From assembly GCA_013288985.1 (NCBI GenBank), contig JABDAT010000006.1, forward strand, positions 1 to 47,063: a stretch of DNA of 47,063 nucleotides. Reading direction: 5' to 3'. How positions within the stretch are numbered: the first letter of the stretch is position 1; each line of letters starts with the position of its first letter. The translations under genes were made by a program, and so were the position numbers. Source of the stretch: Alphaproteobacteria bacterium (GTDB taxonomy: Bacteria > Pseudomonadota > Alphaproteobacteria > Rickettsiales > JABCZZ01). Below are positions 8,561 to 17,920 of this stretch, piece after piece. The notes under the pieces are model-generated. The model was not told the DNA's origin. It did not search any database and worked only from the letters and a program-made list of their open reading frames with translations.

Positions 8561-10726
8561 ATGTCAGAGAAATCCAGCAAAAAACATATCGCACTGCAGC
8601 ATCCGGAACGTTTTATCAACCGTGAGCTGTCATGGCTTGCATTTAACGAGCGCGTACTTGAAGAGGCGGGCAATAAGCGCAATCCGCTGCTGGAGCGCGT
8701 CCATTTCCTTTCTATCTCCGCCACCAATCTTGATGAATTCACCATGGTGCGCGTAGCAGGCCTTATGGACCACATCCGTTTAGGATCAACGCATGTCAGC
8801 GATGATGGGCTAAGCCCCAAACAACAGGTGGAGCGTATTAATGAACGCACGCGGATTATTGTCGATCAGCAGCAGAAGATATGGGCCAAGCTGCGCTCGG
8901 AATTAGCCGATAACGGCGTCCATATTGTCACGCCTAAAACGCTCGCCGCACCTGAAATCAAATGGCTGGAAACCTATTTCATGGAAAATATTTTTCCGGT
9001 GCTGACTCCTATTGCCATTGATCCGGCGCACCCTTTTCCTTTCCTACCCAATCTCGGCATCGCACAGCTTTTCCTGTTTGCCCGCGAAGGCAAAAAGAAA
9101 GAGCAGATTGCCATCATCCCTTTTCCACAGAAGCTGCCGCGCTTTATTGCAATGCCACAGGCCAAAGGCAAAAAGAAAAATGCCGGCATACGGTATGTTC
9201 AGCTGGAAGATATTATTGAACTGAACTGGAAAAACTTATTCCCCCATTCGGAAAAACGGTCTTCCACATTGCTGCGCATTGTGCGCGATTCCGATCTGGA
9301 TATTGAAGAAGAGGCCGAAGACCTTGTGCGTTACTTTGAGCGCGCCGTTAAACGCAGGCGCAGAGGAAGGGTGATTCGCATTAAAGTGGCATATCCTACG
9401 CCGCCGGATCTGCTGCAGTTTATTACTACGCAGCTCCAAATCGAATCCGATGACGTGCTGTCCACCCAAGGCATGATCGGCCTTTCCAACCTGGCAGAGA
9501 TTTGGGAAATCGATCGCCCGGATTTAAAATACCCGCCTTACAACGTGCGCTTTCCTGAACGCATCAAGGATTATGGCGGCGATTGCTTTGCCGCTATTGA
9601 AGCCAAAGACATCGTGGTGCATCACCCGTTTGAAAGTTTTGATGTGGTGGTGCAGTTCCTGCGCCAGGCAGCGCTCGATAAAGATGTAGTGTCGATTAAG
9701 CAGACGCTTTACCGCACCAGCCAGGATTCTCCTATCGTGCAGGCTTTGATTGCGGCCGCCGAAGCGGGCAAATCGGTAACCGCCGTGGTGGAGCTTAAAG
9801 CACGCTTTGATGAAGAAGCCAATATCAAATGGGCGCGCGATCTGGAACGCGCCGGCGCCCAGGTCGTATTTGGCTTTGTTCACCTTAAAACTCACAGCAA
9901 AGTATCGCTGGTAACGCGGCGCATCGAAGGAAAACTGCGTTCTTACGTCCATTTCGGCACCGGCAATTACCATCCTGCCACCGCTAAAATATACACCGAT
10001 CTCTCTTTCTTCACCTCCGATCCGCTGCTGTGCCGCGATGTGGCGCAGCTCTTTAATTTCCTGACCGGCTACAGCCCGCCCAGCGCGCTTGCCAAACTTA
10101 CCCTGGCGCCGCGTGATATGCGCGACAAGCTTCTTGCTCTTATCAATGCGGAAATAGCCCATGCCAAAGCCGGAAAACCTGCGGCAATTTGGGCAAAGAT
10201 GAATGCGCTGGTTGATCCAGTTATTATCGATGCGCTTTACCATGCATCCCAACAGAAGGTAAAAATCGATCTCATCATACGCGGCATTTGCTGTCTGAGA
10301 CCTGGAGTGCCGGGATTATCGGAGAATATCCGCGTTAAAAGCATTGTCGGGCGTTTTCTTGAACATTCCCGTATTTTCTGCTTTAGCGATGGAACCGGGC
10401 TGCCTTCTGCCAATGCCAAAGTCTATCTTTCCTCTGCCGACTGGATGCCGCGCAATTTTGACTGGCGGGTTGAAGTGATGGTGCCGCTGGAAAACCCCAC
10501 CGTGCATGCCCAGGTGATGAGCCAGATTATGGTAGCAGATATAAAGGATGAAAAAAACTCCTGGTTTCTGCAGCCAGACGGCAGCTACCGGCGCGTTCCC
10601 GCTACAGAGAAAAGCTTCTCCGCCCATGAATATTTCATGCATAACCCCTCGCTATCGGGACGCGGTAAAGCGCTCAAAAAGACCAAAACCCACTTCAAAG
10701 ACCTCTATAAACTGCGCAAGCGGTGA
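8561..10726 (+). CDS. ppk: Polyphosphate kinase 1
   Basis: The 721-residue enzyme reversibly polymerises the terminal phosphate of ATP into inorganic polyphosphate. The N-terminal FINRELSWLAFNERVL is the PPK1 signature. The phosphorylated His is at about 445 in LKTHSKVSLV, GTGNYHP follows, and the second catalytic His is at about 602 in LEHSRIFCF. The length is normal for PPK1. ppx usually follows ppk directly in alphaproteobacteria; here the PEPC-like gene intervenes on the same strand. No strong Shine-Dalgarno is seen before the ATG, but homology begins within the first 20 residues and supports this start. Confidence 0.97.
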   Translation: MSEKSSKKHIALQHPERFINRELSWLAFNERVLEEAGNKRNPLLERVHFLSISATNLDEFTMVRVAGLMDHIRLGSTHVSDDGLSPKQQVERINERTRIIVDQQQKIWAKLRSELADNGVHIVTPKTLAAPEIKWLETYFMENIFPVLTPIAIDPAHPFPFLPNLGIAQLFLFAREGKKKEQIAIIPFPQKLPRFIAMPQAKGKKKNAGIRYVQLEDIIELNWKNLFPHSEKRSSTLLRIVRDSDLDIEEEAEDLVRYFERAVKRRRRGRVIRIKVAYPTPPDLLQFITTQLQIESDDVLSTQGMIGLSNLAEIWEIDRPDLKYPPYNVRFPERIKDYGGDCFAAIEAKDIVVHHPFESFDVVVQFLRQAALDKDVVSIKQTLYRTSQDSPIVQALIAAAEAGKSVTAVVELKARFDEEANIKWARDLERAGAQVVFGFVHLKTHSKVSLVTRRIEGKLRSYVHFGTGNYHPATAKIYTDLSFFTSDPLLCRDVAQLFNFLTGYSPPSALAKLTLAPRDMRDKLLALINAEIAHAKAGKPAAIWAKMNALVDPVIIDALYHASQQKVKIDLIIRGICCLRPGVPGLSENIRVKSIVGRFLEHSRIFCFSDGTGLPSANAKVYLSSADWMPRNFDWRVEVMVPLENPTVHAQVMSQIMVADIKDEKNSWFLQPDGSYRRVPATEKSFSAHEYFMHNPSLSGRGKALKKTKTHFKDLYKLRKR

Positions 10727-10823
10727 TTTAAGAGCAAATTTTGGCTGCAATATTAAAGAAATTTTAATATTTATGGGCTTTAATTAACCAATCATCTTCC
10801 ATTAACTCATTGTAAGTATTATC
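10727..10823 (+). other. AT-rich gap with an A/T-only hairpin
   Basis: A 9-bp perfect inverted repeat made only of A and T lies at 10749-10757 and 10763-10771 with a five-base loop. It lacks GC pairs and a clean U-tract, so it is a weak terminator candidate. The gap probably also holds the promoter for the PEPC-like gene, but no convincing -35/-10 pair stands out. Confidence 0.3.
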
Positions 10824-13800
10824 ATGTCCGACCGTCCTACTAAACCTTGGCACCCTACTAACCCTGGCATTTGGAACATCAAAGAATACGCAAGTAACAC
10901 TATCCCTTGGGCTCGCCGTGAAACCAAGGTTGAAGGTGGTCCACCTAAGAAAGAACATCCATATTTTACCTTAAACACGGCAACCCTCGCAAATGCGTTG
11001 GAAGGCGCAATGCAATTCGGGGAGGGAAATAGCATTGAGCAGAAAATTTATGCCGAGGCATTTCTTTTCCAGGCTTCTTCTATTGGCGCCTCTGTCATGG
11101 AAGAAAACGCGCGGTTGGAAGGAAGCCTCCGTTCGCGCTTATTGTCACCTGCCCATAGTTTTGCAAGATTTTATGATGCCGGCTCGCTTTTTAAATTAAT
11201 CGATGACGGCAATGTCGAAGGTGTAAAAAATACCGTTACACCGCAAACCTATACAACTACGGCACATCCTAATTTCAGCCGTTCGCGCGAACTTGCCAAA
11301 AAAGGCCGTGGATTAAGCACCTTATTGGGGAAATTAACCCGCCAGGAACAGGCATATATTCAAGAGCATGGTGAACTGCCAAACGAAAGCTGGGCTGCTC
11401 CCATAAAACATATTCTGCAGGAAATTAAACCTCTGCTGGTTGCCAGAATAAAACGTTCGCGCCGCGAAGAACTGGAAGAAACTGTGCTGGATGTTATTCC
11501 CACAGCAATGCAGGCGGCTTCCGAGCAGATAGCTATTTTGCGCCAAAGCAAATCCATTGCAGGAAATGACCCTACAAAAGACGGCAAATTTCAGCCTGCT
11601 CCTTTTACCAATACAAAGCAGCTTGAAGCAATGGCTGCTCTCCTGCCTCAATATAATAGCTGGTTTATGGATGGCGACGGCAAACGCACCTGTCATGCGT
11701 ATGATGCCGAATTGGCTATCCCGGCGACTAAACGCGCGACCTATCAGGAATATCTGGCTTTGCTCAAAAATATGCCCGATAGATTGGATGGTTTTTCAGC
11801 TATTGAATGGAAACAGAAATTAGAGAAGGAAATAGAAACACTTCAGGAAGTAGAAAAGCTTGCTACCAAAAGAATGGACGCATTAAATGAAATGCAGGCG
11901 TTCAAAGGCGCTGGAGATCCGGACGCTGATCCAGGCGCAAAAAGCCTCGAACTGATGCAGCTGGAATTCGCCACTCAGGAAGCCAGCCTGGCTTATATGA
12001 ATAAACTACAGGAGAAAGTGGAAGGCGTTGCTATTAAAGACATTCTTAGAAGCAATACTGCAAACGATTTGCGTTCTGCTTTGGGAAAAGCACTGGATAA
12101 TACTTACAACACAAAAAAAGAGCCTGTTGCAGTTGCAGAAGATCTTTATATGAAACTGACAGCATATGGAAATTTTTCCGTCGGCATCCAGCGACGTGAA
12201 AATGCTCTGCAATACCGGGAAGCATTCCAATATCTGCTGGCAAATAATACTGAATTCCGACTGAATCTGGCGCGTAAAATGGACGAAGATGTGACAGGGA
12301 ATGGACAAGTATTTCTGGCCAGACTCAAAATTCCCGAACTATACACCAAAGCTGTTTTGCTTACCGCAGAAGACGCTTTACATCCGGTAAAAAAACCTGA
12401 GGATTCATTAGAACATTCTGATCCTGCAAAATATGCTGAAGAAAAAGCGCGTTATGATGCATCCTTGAAAGTTAACGAATGTATGCGCAAATCCTATGAT
12501 GGATTGTCATACAAAATCGAAAAAGCTGCCAAGCGAATAGATCTCAGAGAGCTTGAAGAACCTGCCATCACAGCACTTGAACCCAGGGAATTGTTAGCGC
12601 TCGATGCGCTGGGAAGTTTCAATATGGCGCGCATGTACCCAGAAGCCTTTAAAGGCGGCTTTATTACCGCAGAATTTGCCCAGCCAAGCCTTAAATTTCT
12701 GAAAGATAATGTCGATAATCCGGAAAAAATCGAAAAAGAAGTGGGCCGGCTGGCACAAACTGACATGGCTCTGCAAATCGCCTTTGCCAAAGCCATGGGC
12801 ATGTCATCAAAAATCCCTCTTATACCCCTGCATGAAGATCCTGCTACTATGCGCTATGCTGTCAACGCCCAGCATGCGCTTCGCCAAGAACCCATTCTTA
12901 GTTATTTATTGCAATATATCGGCATAGATACTCCCGAACAGGCAGAAATGCCCGAAGAAGAAAGAAAATTGGACCAGGGGAAAAATGCTGATCAAAACGC
13001 CGTGCGGTGTATCAATAATAATGAAAAAATGTCAGCCTATCAATATCTCCAGCGTTTTGACTGCACAGACGAAGAGATGGTGGCCAAAAATATGAATATC
13101 GAAGAATTGAAAAATACTTATGTATTAGAAGGTCCGCCTGACATGGAAGCCTGCAGTGACATCACCAAGCGCGCAGGCCTCATAGGCGCGGAAGAAGCCG
13201 AACAATCGGTAAGGGACAAAACCATCGCAGCCGCTGGTCTGCCAATAACAATCGGGAATGAAAAATATATTATCGTAAAACCTAAATATTATGGCCAAGG
13301 CGGCGCCATTGCGCGCGCCACCAATGTGCCTATAGATACTGTGCAGGCCACATTGCAGGGCGAGCATATCATGAGCGCTACGCCACAATTGCTTGCCCAG
13401 GAAACAATCAAACGCACATTAGGCAGGCTTAACCTTGTGCAAAGCGCCATCAGGGATAATGCAGAGAAAAACGACCCGAACATAAGTGAAGCATGGCATA
13501 CGAAGATCCGCGAAAATGAAACACAATATACGGATATGCTTAACGAGATGCCAATCAATACAGGCAATATCATGGGTTTAAAGGGTCATGGTGTAAGCCC
13601 TTCACAAAGAGACCTGATAGATAAGGTAACCGCAGTACGCATTGCCTCCACCCGCGATGATGTTGTTATCGATCCCAGCAAGCCGAGCAGTCCAACGCGT
13701 TATGATATGTATTTAAACAAATACGGCATACCCACTGTCAATAACAGCGCCCGTCCTGACGCAAAAGGGGTGGCGGGGGTAGTCAAAAAAGTGGAGTTCA

Positions 13801-14597
13801 ATAGTGGCCGTGCGATCGGTATTGCCGCAGCCGAAGCAGGTGCATATGATAATATTATTACCACTGTTTCCGCCATGTTTGAATTCAGTTCTCAAGGATC
13901 GGCTAAAGGAAAGGTAACCTCTGAAAGCCTTAAAGAAATACAAGAATGGAGAGATGAAGATCCTTACATACAGCATATTCTGACGGCCGGATCAGTCGTT
14001 GCAAATTTGGCTAATCTTGAAGAGAAATGGCTCAAAGGCGGTATTGAATATAAGAAACCAGTCACCACATCTGTAACCCTTTCTGGTGGAATCACCCAAC
14101 CAAGCGTTTCCAAACCAACCATTACCAAAGATGGAGTTACCGTTGATTTAGAAAAATTGATAACGGCATATGATGAAAAAAGGATAGAACTTAAAGTACC
14201 TGCTACAAATCTGGGAGAATCTGTAATTTTTGACGCCGCCGATTTGGTGATGGCAAAGCAAACCGATCGCTTTAATAAAATGGAACAAGGGCTGCTTGCA
14301 GTCTATGATAAAAAGAATGTGCTGGAACTATTTGACGAAGCCCAACAGCCGGGAATTCTTAAACTAAAGAGCTTAATTGACCAGACGCTTAAGCAGTTGC
14401 GTGAAACCACCCCGCCAGAAGGCGTGAAGAAAACTCCCGACAGACAATTACTGGAAGGAACCCTTCATATGCTGCTTGAAAGCGGTGATAAGCTTTATTA
14501 TCCTTCTCTGGGCTTGCTGGAAAAAGGTTTATACCAAAAAACCCAAATACAAGTTGATAATGAACAGGCTGCAAAGCAGGCGCCTGCTCGGGCATAA
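10824..14597 (+). CDS. Highly divergent phosphoenolpyruvate carboxylase-like protein, probable pseudoenzyme or neofunctionalised
   Basis: The 1257-residue soluble protein is unlike anything closely known to me, but it carries PEPC landmarks in PEPC order. TAHP has His148 (E. coli His138). SWFMDGDG at 279-286 matches SWMGGDRDG. YGNFSVGIQRREN at 448-460 matches the IRQ segment. PLHED at 668-672 matches PLFET, and CSDITKRAG at 777-785 matches YSDSAKDAG. YYGQGGAIAR at 822-831 matches FHGRGGSIGR, LQGEHI at 844 matches EQGEMI, and ARP at 976-978 matches GSRP. The presumed metal ligands Glu671 and Asp779, Lys782 and Arg831 are kept. The signature His becomes Tyr823 and the first Arg becomes Gln825. 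It is about 370 residues longer than E. coli PEPC, mostly through insertions between landmarks. The gene is visibly AT-richer than ppk and ppx. Catalysis cannot be assumed. Confidence 0.8.
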   Translation: MSDRPTKPWHPTNPGIWNIKEYASNTIPWARRETKVEGGPPKKEHPYFTLNTATLANALEGAMQFGEGNSIEQKIYAEAFLFQASSIGASVMEENARLEGSLRSRLLSPAHSFARFYDAGSLFKLIDDGNVEGVKNTVTPQTYTTTAHPNFSRSRELAKKGRGLSTLLGKLTRQEQAYIQEHGELPNESWAAPIKHILQEIKPLLVARIKRSRREELEETVLDVIPTAMQAASEQIAILRQSKSIAGNDPTKDGKFQPAPFTNTKQLEAMAALLPQYNSWFMDGDGKRTCHAYDAELAIPATKRATYQEYLALLKNMPDRLDGFSAIEWKQKLEKEIETLQEVEKLATKRMDALNEMQAFKGAGDPDADPGAKSLELMQLEFATQEASLAYMNKLQEKVEGVAIKDILRSNTANDLRSALGKALDNTYNTKKEPVAVAEDLYMKLTAYGNFSVGIQRRENALQYREAFQYLLANNTEFRLNLARKMDEDVTGNGQVFLARLKIPELYTKAVLLTAEDALHPVKKPEDSLEHSDPAKYAEEKARYDASLKVNECMRKSYDGLSYKIEKAAKRIDLRELEEPAITALEPRELLALDALGSFNMARMYPEAFKGGFITAEFAQPSLKFLKDNVDNPEKIEKEVGRLAQTDMALQIAFAKAMGMSSKIPLIPLHEDPATMRYAVNAQHALRQEPILSYLLQYIGIDTPEQAEMPEEERKLDQGKNADQNAVRCINNNEKMSAYQYLQRFDCTDEEMVAKNMNIEELKNTYVLEGPPDMEACSDITKRAGLIGAEEAEQSVRDKTIAAAGLPITIGNEKYIIVKPKYYGQGGAIARATNVPIDTVQATLQGEHIMSATPQLLAQETIKRTLGRLNLVQSAIRDNAEKNDPNISEAWHTKIRENETQYTDMLNEMPINTGNIMGLKGHGVSPSQRDLIDKVTAVRIASTRDDVVIDPSKPSSPTRYDMYLNKYGIPTVNNSARPDAKGVAGVVKKVEFNSGRAIGIAAAEAGAYDNIITTVSAMFEFSSQGSAKGKVTSESLKEIQEWRDEDPYIQHILTAGSVVANLANLEEKWLKGGIEYKKPVTTSVTLSGGITQPSVSKPTITKDGVTVDLEKLITAYDEKRIELKVPATNLGESVIFDAADLVMAKQTDRFNKMEQGLLAVYDKKNVLELFDEAQQPGILKLKSLIDQTLKQLRETTPPEGVKKTPDRQLLEGTLHMLLESGDKLYYPSLGLLEKGLYQKTQIQVDNEQAAKQAPARA

Positions 14598-14705
14598 TGT
14601 AACTACAAGCGGAAGACAGCTTTCTACTTGTATTTCCGTCATTCCTGCGTACAACAAGGGCATATAAAACCTTTACTCCCCTAACCGGATGTAAGGAGAT
14701 GCATT
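14598..14705 (+). promoter_or_regulatory. Gap upstream of ppx with strong ribosome-binding site
   Basis: A clear AAGGAG at about 14693-14698, seven bases before the ATG at 14706, fixes the ppx start. No convincing terminator for the preceding gene is visible, so ppx may be partly co-transcribed with the PEPC-like gene. Confidence 0.5.
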
Positions 14706-16214
14706 ATGCCCACAGCCTACCACCCCGAATCCTGGAAAAATCACGGTGAGATGACCCATGAGGGCCGACTCGGCGTCATCGACATCGGCTCCAATTCCAT
14801 CCGGCTGGTGGTCTATGACGCGATAAAGCGCGCGCCCCTGCCTTTATTCAATGAAAAAATATTCTGCGCCCTTGGCAAAGGGCTCGCCACTACCGGCAAG
14901 CTCAATCCCGAAGGCATCAAACTTGCCGAAAGCTGCATCAAGCGTTTTCTGGCGCTGGTGCGCATCATGGATGTGGTGGAGCTGCAGATACTGGCCACCG
15001 CCGCCGTGCGCGACGCTGAAGACGGCGCTGCATTCGTGGAAATGCTAGAGCGCAAACACCACATTAATATTACCGTCATTTCTGGCAAGAAAGAGGCGCG
15101 GCTGGCCGCTGGCGGGATATTTTCTTCCATTTATAAACCCGAGGGTCTGGCTGGGGATTTAGGCGGCGGCAGCATCGAGCTTATCGGCCTGGAGCTTGGC
15201 AATATCACTGAACAGACCACTATGCCTATTGGCCCGTTGCGTCTGCTCGATGCCAGCAAAGGCGACAAAGACAAAATGAAAAAACTGGTAAGCGATGCAC
15301 TCGACAGCGAACGCTGGCTTGAAGGCACCCATCCTCCTCATTTCTATGCTATCGGCGGCAGCTTTCGCGCGCTTGCCCATATTCATATGACGGAAGAAAA
15401 ATATCCGCTCGATATCGTGCATCACTATACGATTAAAAACGGCCCGCTGCGCAAACTGCTGAAGAATATAATCGCTTCAACACCCCAGGAAATCAGTAAA
15501 ATGGCGGGCGCTCCCGCCAAACGCGTGGATGCTCTTATCCCCGCCGCCATGGTGCTGGAGCATATACTCGATCTTACCAATCCTATTGATGTAATTTTCA
15601 GCGCCAGCGGCATACGCGAAGGCTATCTCTATGAGAAACTTTCCCCAGGCCTGCGCAATGAAGATCCGCTTATCGCTTCTTCCACCGATCTGGCATCGCA
15701 AAGCGGACGCGTACCGGGGTTTGCACGCGAGTTATTCGCCTGGATGTCGCCTTTGTTTGAAGACGAGACCGAGAGCGATAAACGTTTGCGTTTTGCCGCC
15801 TGCATCTTAAGCGAGATCGCCTGGCGCATCCACCCTGAATACCGGGCGGAATGGGCTTTTTTCCGCATCCTTCAATCCACCCTGACAGGCCTTTCCCACC
15901 CCGAACGCGTAACGCTGGCGCTGGCCATTTATCACCGCTACCAGTTCAAACTCAAACATGAATGGAAAGTGATTGATCTTGTAAAAGAGCGCGATCTCAC
16001 CTGGGCGCGCACCGTGGGCACTGCTGCCAATCTTGCCTTCCAGCTTTCAGGAGGCATGGCGGGCAACCTTGATAAAGTGACGCTTTCCCTCAGCAAGCAT
16101 GAACTTCAAGTTGCCTTTGCTCCGGAAGTTCAGGATTTGATGTCCGATACCGTCAAGAAACGGGTGGAAGGATTAGGCGAAGTATTCAAGGCTTTGCTTA
16201 AGCATTCCAAGTAA
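14706..16214 (+). CDS. ppx: Exopolyphosphatase / guanosine pentaphosphate phosphatase family
   Basis: The 502-residue protein is an ASKHA-fold phosphatase. VIDIGSNSIRLVVYD at about 24-38 is the first phosphate-binding loop, and LAGDLGGGSIELIGLE near 147-162 is the second. ATAAVRDA and SGKKEARLA are further Ppx/GppA signatures. A C-terminal HD-like helical domain follows from about residue 320. It releases terminal phosphates from polyphosphate and may also act on pppGpp. A strong Shine-Dalgarno supports the start. The 3' end overlaps aat, which runs the other way, by 85 bases. Confidence 0.94.
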   Translation: MPTAYHPESWKNHGEMTHEGRLGVIDIGSNSIRLVVYDAIKRAPLPLFNEKIFCALGKGLATTGKLNPEGIKLAESCIKRFLALVRIMDVVELQILATAAVRDAEDGAAFVEMLERKHHINITVISGKKEARLAAGGIFSSIYKPEGLAGDLGGGSIELIGLELGNITEQTTMPIGPLRLLDASKGDKDKMKKLVSDALDSERWLEGTHPPHFYAIGGSFRALAHIHMTEEKYPLDIVHHYTIKNGPLRKLLKNIIASTPQEISKMAGAPAKRVDALIPAAMVLEHILDLTNPIDVIFSASGIREGYLYEKLSPGLRNEDPLIASSTDLASQSGRVPGFARELFAWMSPLFEDETESDKRLRFAACILSEIAWRIHPEYRAEWAFFRILQSTLTGLSHPERVTLALAIYHRYQFKLKHEWKVIDLVKERDLTWARTVGTAANLAFQLSGGMAGNLDKVTLSLSKHELQVAFAPEVQDLMSDTVKKRVEGLGEVFKALLKHSK

Positions 16215-16768
16215 TCTTTTTTTGGAATTTCCATCACGCCAAACTGCAATAGATGATCATTTACATACTGGGTATCAAGCAGCACATAACCCGCTTTACG
16301 TAAACGCTCCACCAGATGCACAAGCGCGACTTTGCTTGCGTTGGCGGCAAGGCTGAACATGCTTTCGCCAAAAAATGCGCCGCCGATGGATACGCCGTAA
16401 AGTCCTCCCGCCAATATATTATTCTCCCACACTTCCACACTATGGGCAGAGCCTTCTGCCGCCAGCTGGCAATAGAGTGCAATAATCGTGTCATTAATCC
16501 AGGTGTCCTGGCGTTTTTCCGTTTTGCTGTCGGCGCAGGCACGGATAACACGCTCAAAAGCAGTATCGATAGTTATGGTATAAGGACACTGGCGAAGGAA
16601 TTTCTGTAAACTATGCGGCACATGAAAATGCTCCAGCGGAATCACCCCGCGCATTTCGGGCATATACCAGTAAAGCTCAGCCGCATCCCTGCTGTCGGCC
16701 ATCGGGAAATAGCCTGATCGGTACGCATCCAGCAATTCTGCCATGCTAATCGCTGCCACATCAGCCAT
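16130..16768 (-). CDS. aat: Leucyl/phenylalanyl-tRNA--protein transferase
   Basis: Aat attaches Leu or Phe from aminoacyl-tRNA to N-terminal Lys/Arg of proteins, marking them for ClpAP in the N-end rule pathway. Family signatures are AYRSGYFPM near the N-terminus, DTWIND, HSVEVW and GGLYGVSIGGAFFGESMFS (19 residues). I place the start at the ATG at 16766-16768, giving 212 residues and an eight-base overlap with the gene upstream. A longer reading from 16807 adds only 13 non-conserved residues. It is the last gene of the aroQ-GDPD-aat operon. Its last 85 bases overlap the end of ppx on the other strand. Confidence 0.92.
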   Translation of the reverse strand: MADVAAISMAELLDAYRSGYFPMADSRDAAELYWYMPEMRGVIPLEHFHVPHSLQKFLRQCPYTITIDTAFERVIRACADSKTEKRQDTWINDTIIALYCQLAAEGSAHSVEVWENNILAGGLYGVSIGGAFFGESMFSLAANASKVALVHLVERLRKAGYVLLDTQYVNDHLLQFGVMEIPKKDYLECLSKALNTSPNPSTRFLTVSDIKS

Positions 16769-17447
16769 AAGAAGCAAGCCTGTCGGGATAATCGCTGATA
16801 ATGCCATCCACGTTTAATCCCTGCAATCTGGCAATATCTTTGGCATCATTTACCGTCCAGGGAATGATTTTTAACCCTGCAATATGCGCATGCTGCACGT
16901 ATTTTTCCGTATAGGATTGATGATGCGGCAGAATAGCACTGGCACCTAATGTCTTTGCTTGCGCAATAGATGCATCCGTCAGTTTTTCAAAGCTTGCACC
17001 AATAGTAAGCGCAGGGAAAATTTCTTTCGCATGGCGCAGCGCCGCATGCTTAAAAGAAATAAGAATCAATTGTTCTGCAGGCCAACCGCGCATCTGGTAA
17101 GCTTGCATTAACTCCGCGGCTAAAAGCGCTGCATCCGCATGCTTGATTTCAACAAAATAATATATTTCCTTACCTAGTGTTTCAAACACTTCGGCAAGTG
17201 TCGGGATATGCTCGGAATCAGCAATGGTAAGAGCTTGTAATTCGCCTAAGGTTAATTCCGCCACTATACCTTTGCCATTCGCAGTGCGATCGACTGTATC
17301 GTCATGAATCACCACTAATTCACCGCTTTTGCAGCGATGTACATCTAATTCTATGCCGTCTGCGCCCATTTCAATACCACGCATGAAGCTGGTTAAGGTA
17401 TTTTCCGGTGCATAGGCCGAAGCACCGCGATGGGCGATTTTAAGCAT
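16761..17447 (-). CDS. ugpQ: Glycerophosphodiester phosphodiesterase (cytosolic UgpQ type)
   Basis: The 228-residue protein has the GDPD signature at its N-terminus: IAHRGASAYAPENTLTSF, then GADGIELDVHRCKSGELVV and IHDDTVDRTA. These give the catalytic His pair and the metal-binding Glu/Asp residues. It hydrolyses glycerophosphodiesters to sn-glycerol-3-phosphate and an alcohol. With no signal peptide it should be cytosolic, like UgpQ. No ugp transporter genes are next to it, so the symbol reflects type rather than operon context. It overlaps aroQ and aat by eight bases each, indicating translational coupling along the operon. Confidence 0.88.
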   Translation of the reverse strand: MLKIAHRGASAYAPENTLTSFMRGIEMGADGIELDVHRCKSGELVVIHDDTVDRTANGKGIVAELTLGELQALTIADSEHIPTLAEVFETLGKEIYYFVEIKHADAALLAAELMQAYQMRGWPAEQLILISFKHAALRHAKEIFPALTIGASFEKLTDASIAQAKTLGASAILPHHQSYTEKYVQHAHIAGLKIIPWTVNDAKDIARLQGLNVDGIISDYPDRLASYG

Positions 17448-17883
17448 TTTTCTTGAAAATATTGCTCAGCGCTTCAATCGCCAGTACATAGCTATGACTG
17501 CCAAACCCGGATATCACACCGTGCACAGCGCGCGCCGTATAGGTGTGATGGCGGAATTCCTCACGTTTATAGATATTGGAAAGATGCACCTCAATAGCAG
17601 GAATTTTAATGCTGAGGAGCGCGTCCATAAGCGCAACCGATGTATGGCCGAACCCTGCGGGATTGATGATAAGCCCGGCAGCAGCCCGGCCCGCTTCCTG
17701 TATCCAGGTCACCAGCTCACCTTCATGGTTGCTTTGGCGGAAATCCACCTTTATAGAGTGAGAAGTTGCGGTTTTATCGCAGAGCTTATGAATATCCTCG
17801 AGGGTCTCAGCCCCGTAAATGCTGGGCTCGCGCGAACCAAGCATGTTGAGGTTAGGACCGTTTACGACTACTATGTGATGCAT
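17440..17883 (-). CDS. aroQ: Type II 3-dehydroquinate dehydratase
   Basis: The 147-residue protein has the normal length of a type II dehydroquinase, which dehydrates 3-dehydroquinate in the shikimate pathway. The N-terminal VVVNGPNLNMLGSREP is diagnostic. Tyr23 and His100 (in IEVHLSNIYKREEFR) are the presumed catalytic pair. QSNHEGELV and INPAGFGHTS line the site. The frame stays open further upstream, but homology begins exactly at the ATG at 17881-17883. The gene heads a three-gene minus operon and is divergent from thiS across 37 bases. Confidence 0.96.
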   Translation of the reverse strand: MHHIVVVNGPNLNMLGSREPSIYGAETLEDIHKLCDKTATSHSIKVDFRQSNHEGELVTWIQEAGRAAAGLIINPAGFGHTSVALMDALLSIKIPAIEVHLSNIYKREEFRHHTYTARAVHGVISGFGSHSYVLAIEALSNIFKKNA

Positions 17884-17920
17884 GATTATTTCCTTACTAA
17901 CGTAGCTAATATACTCTTTT

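Noticed and set aside
9524-10252. 242-codon minus-strand open frame inside ppk
   Set aside because: It is fully antisense to conserved PPK1 catalytic sequence and has no recognisable motif.
10749-10771. A/T-only hairpin after ppk as terminator
   Set aside because: It has no GC pairs and no clean T-run; stability would be low, so I list it only as a gap feature.
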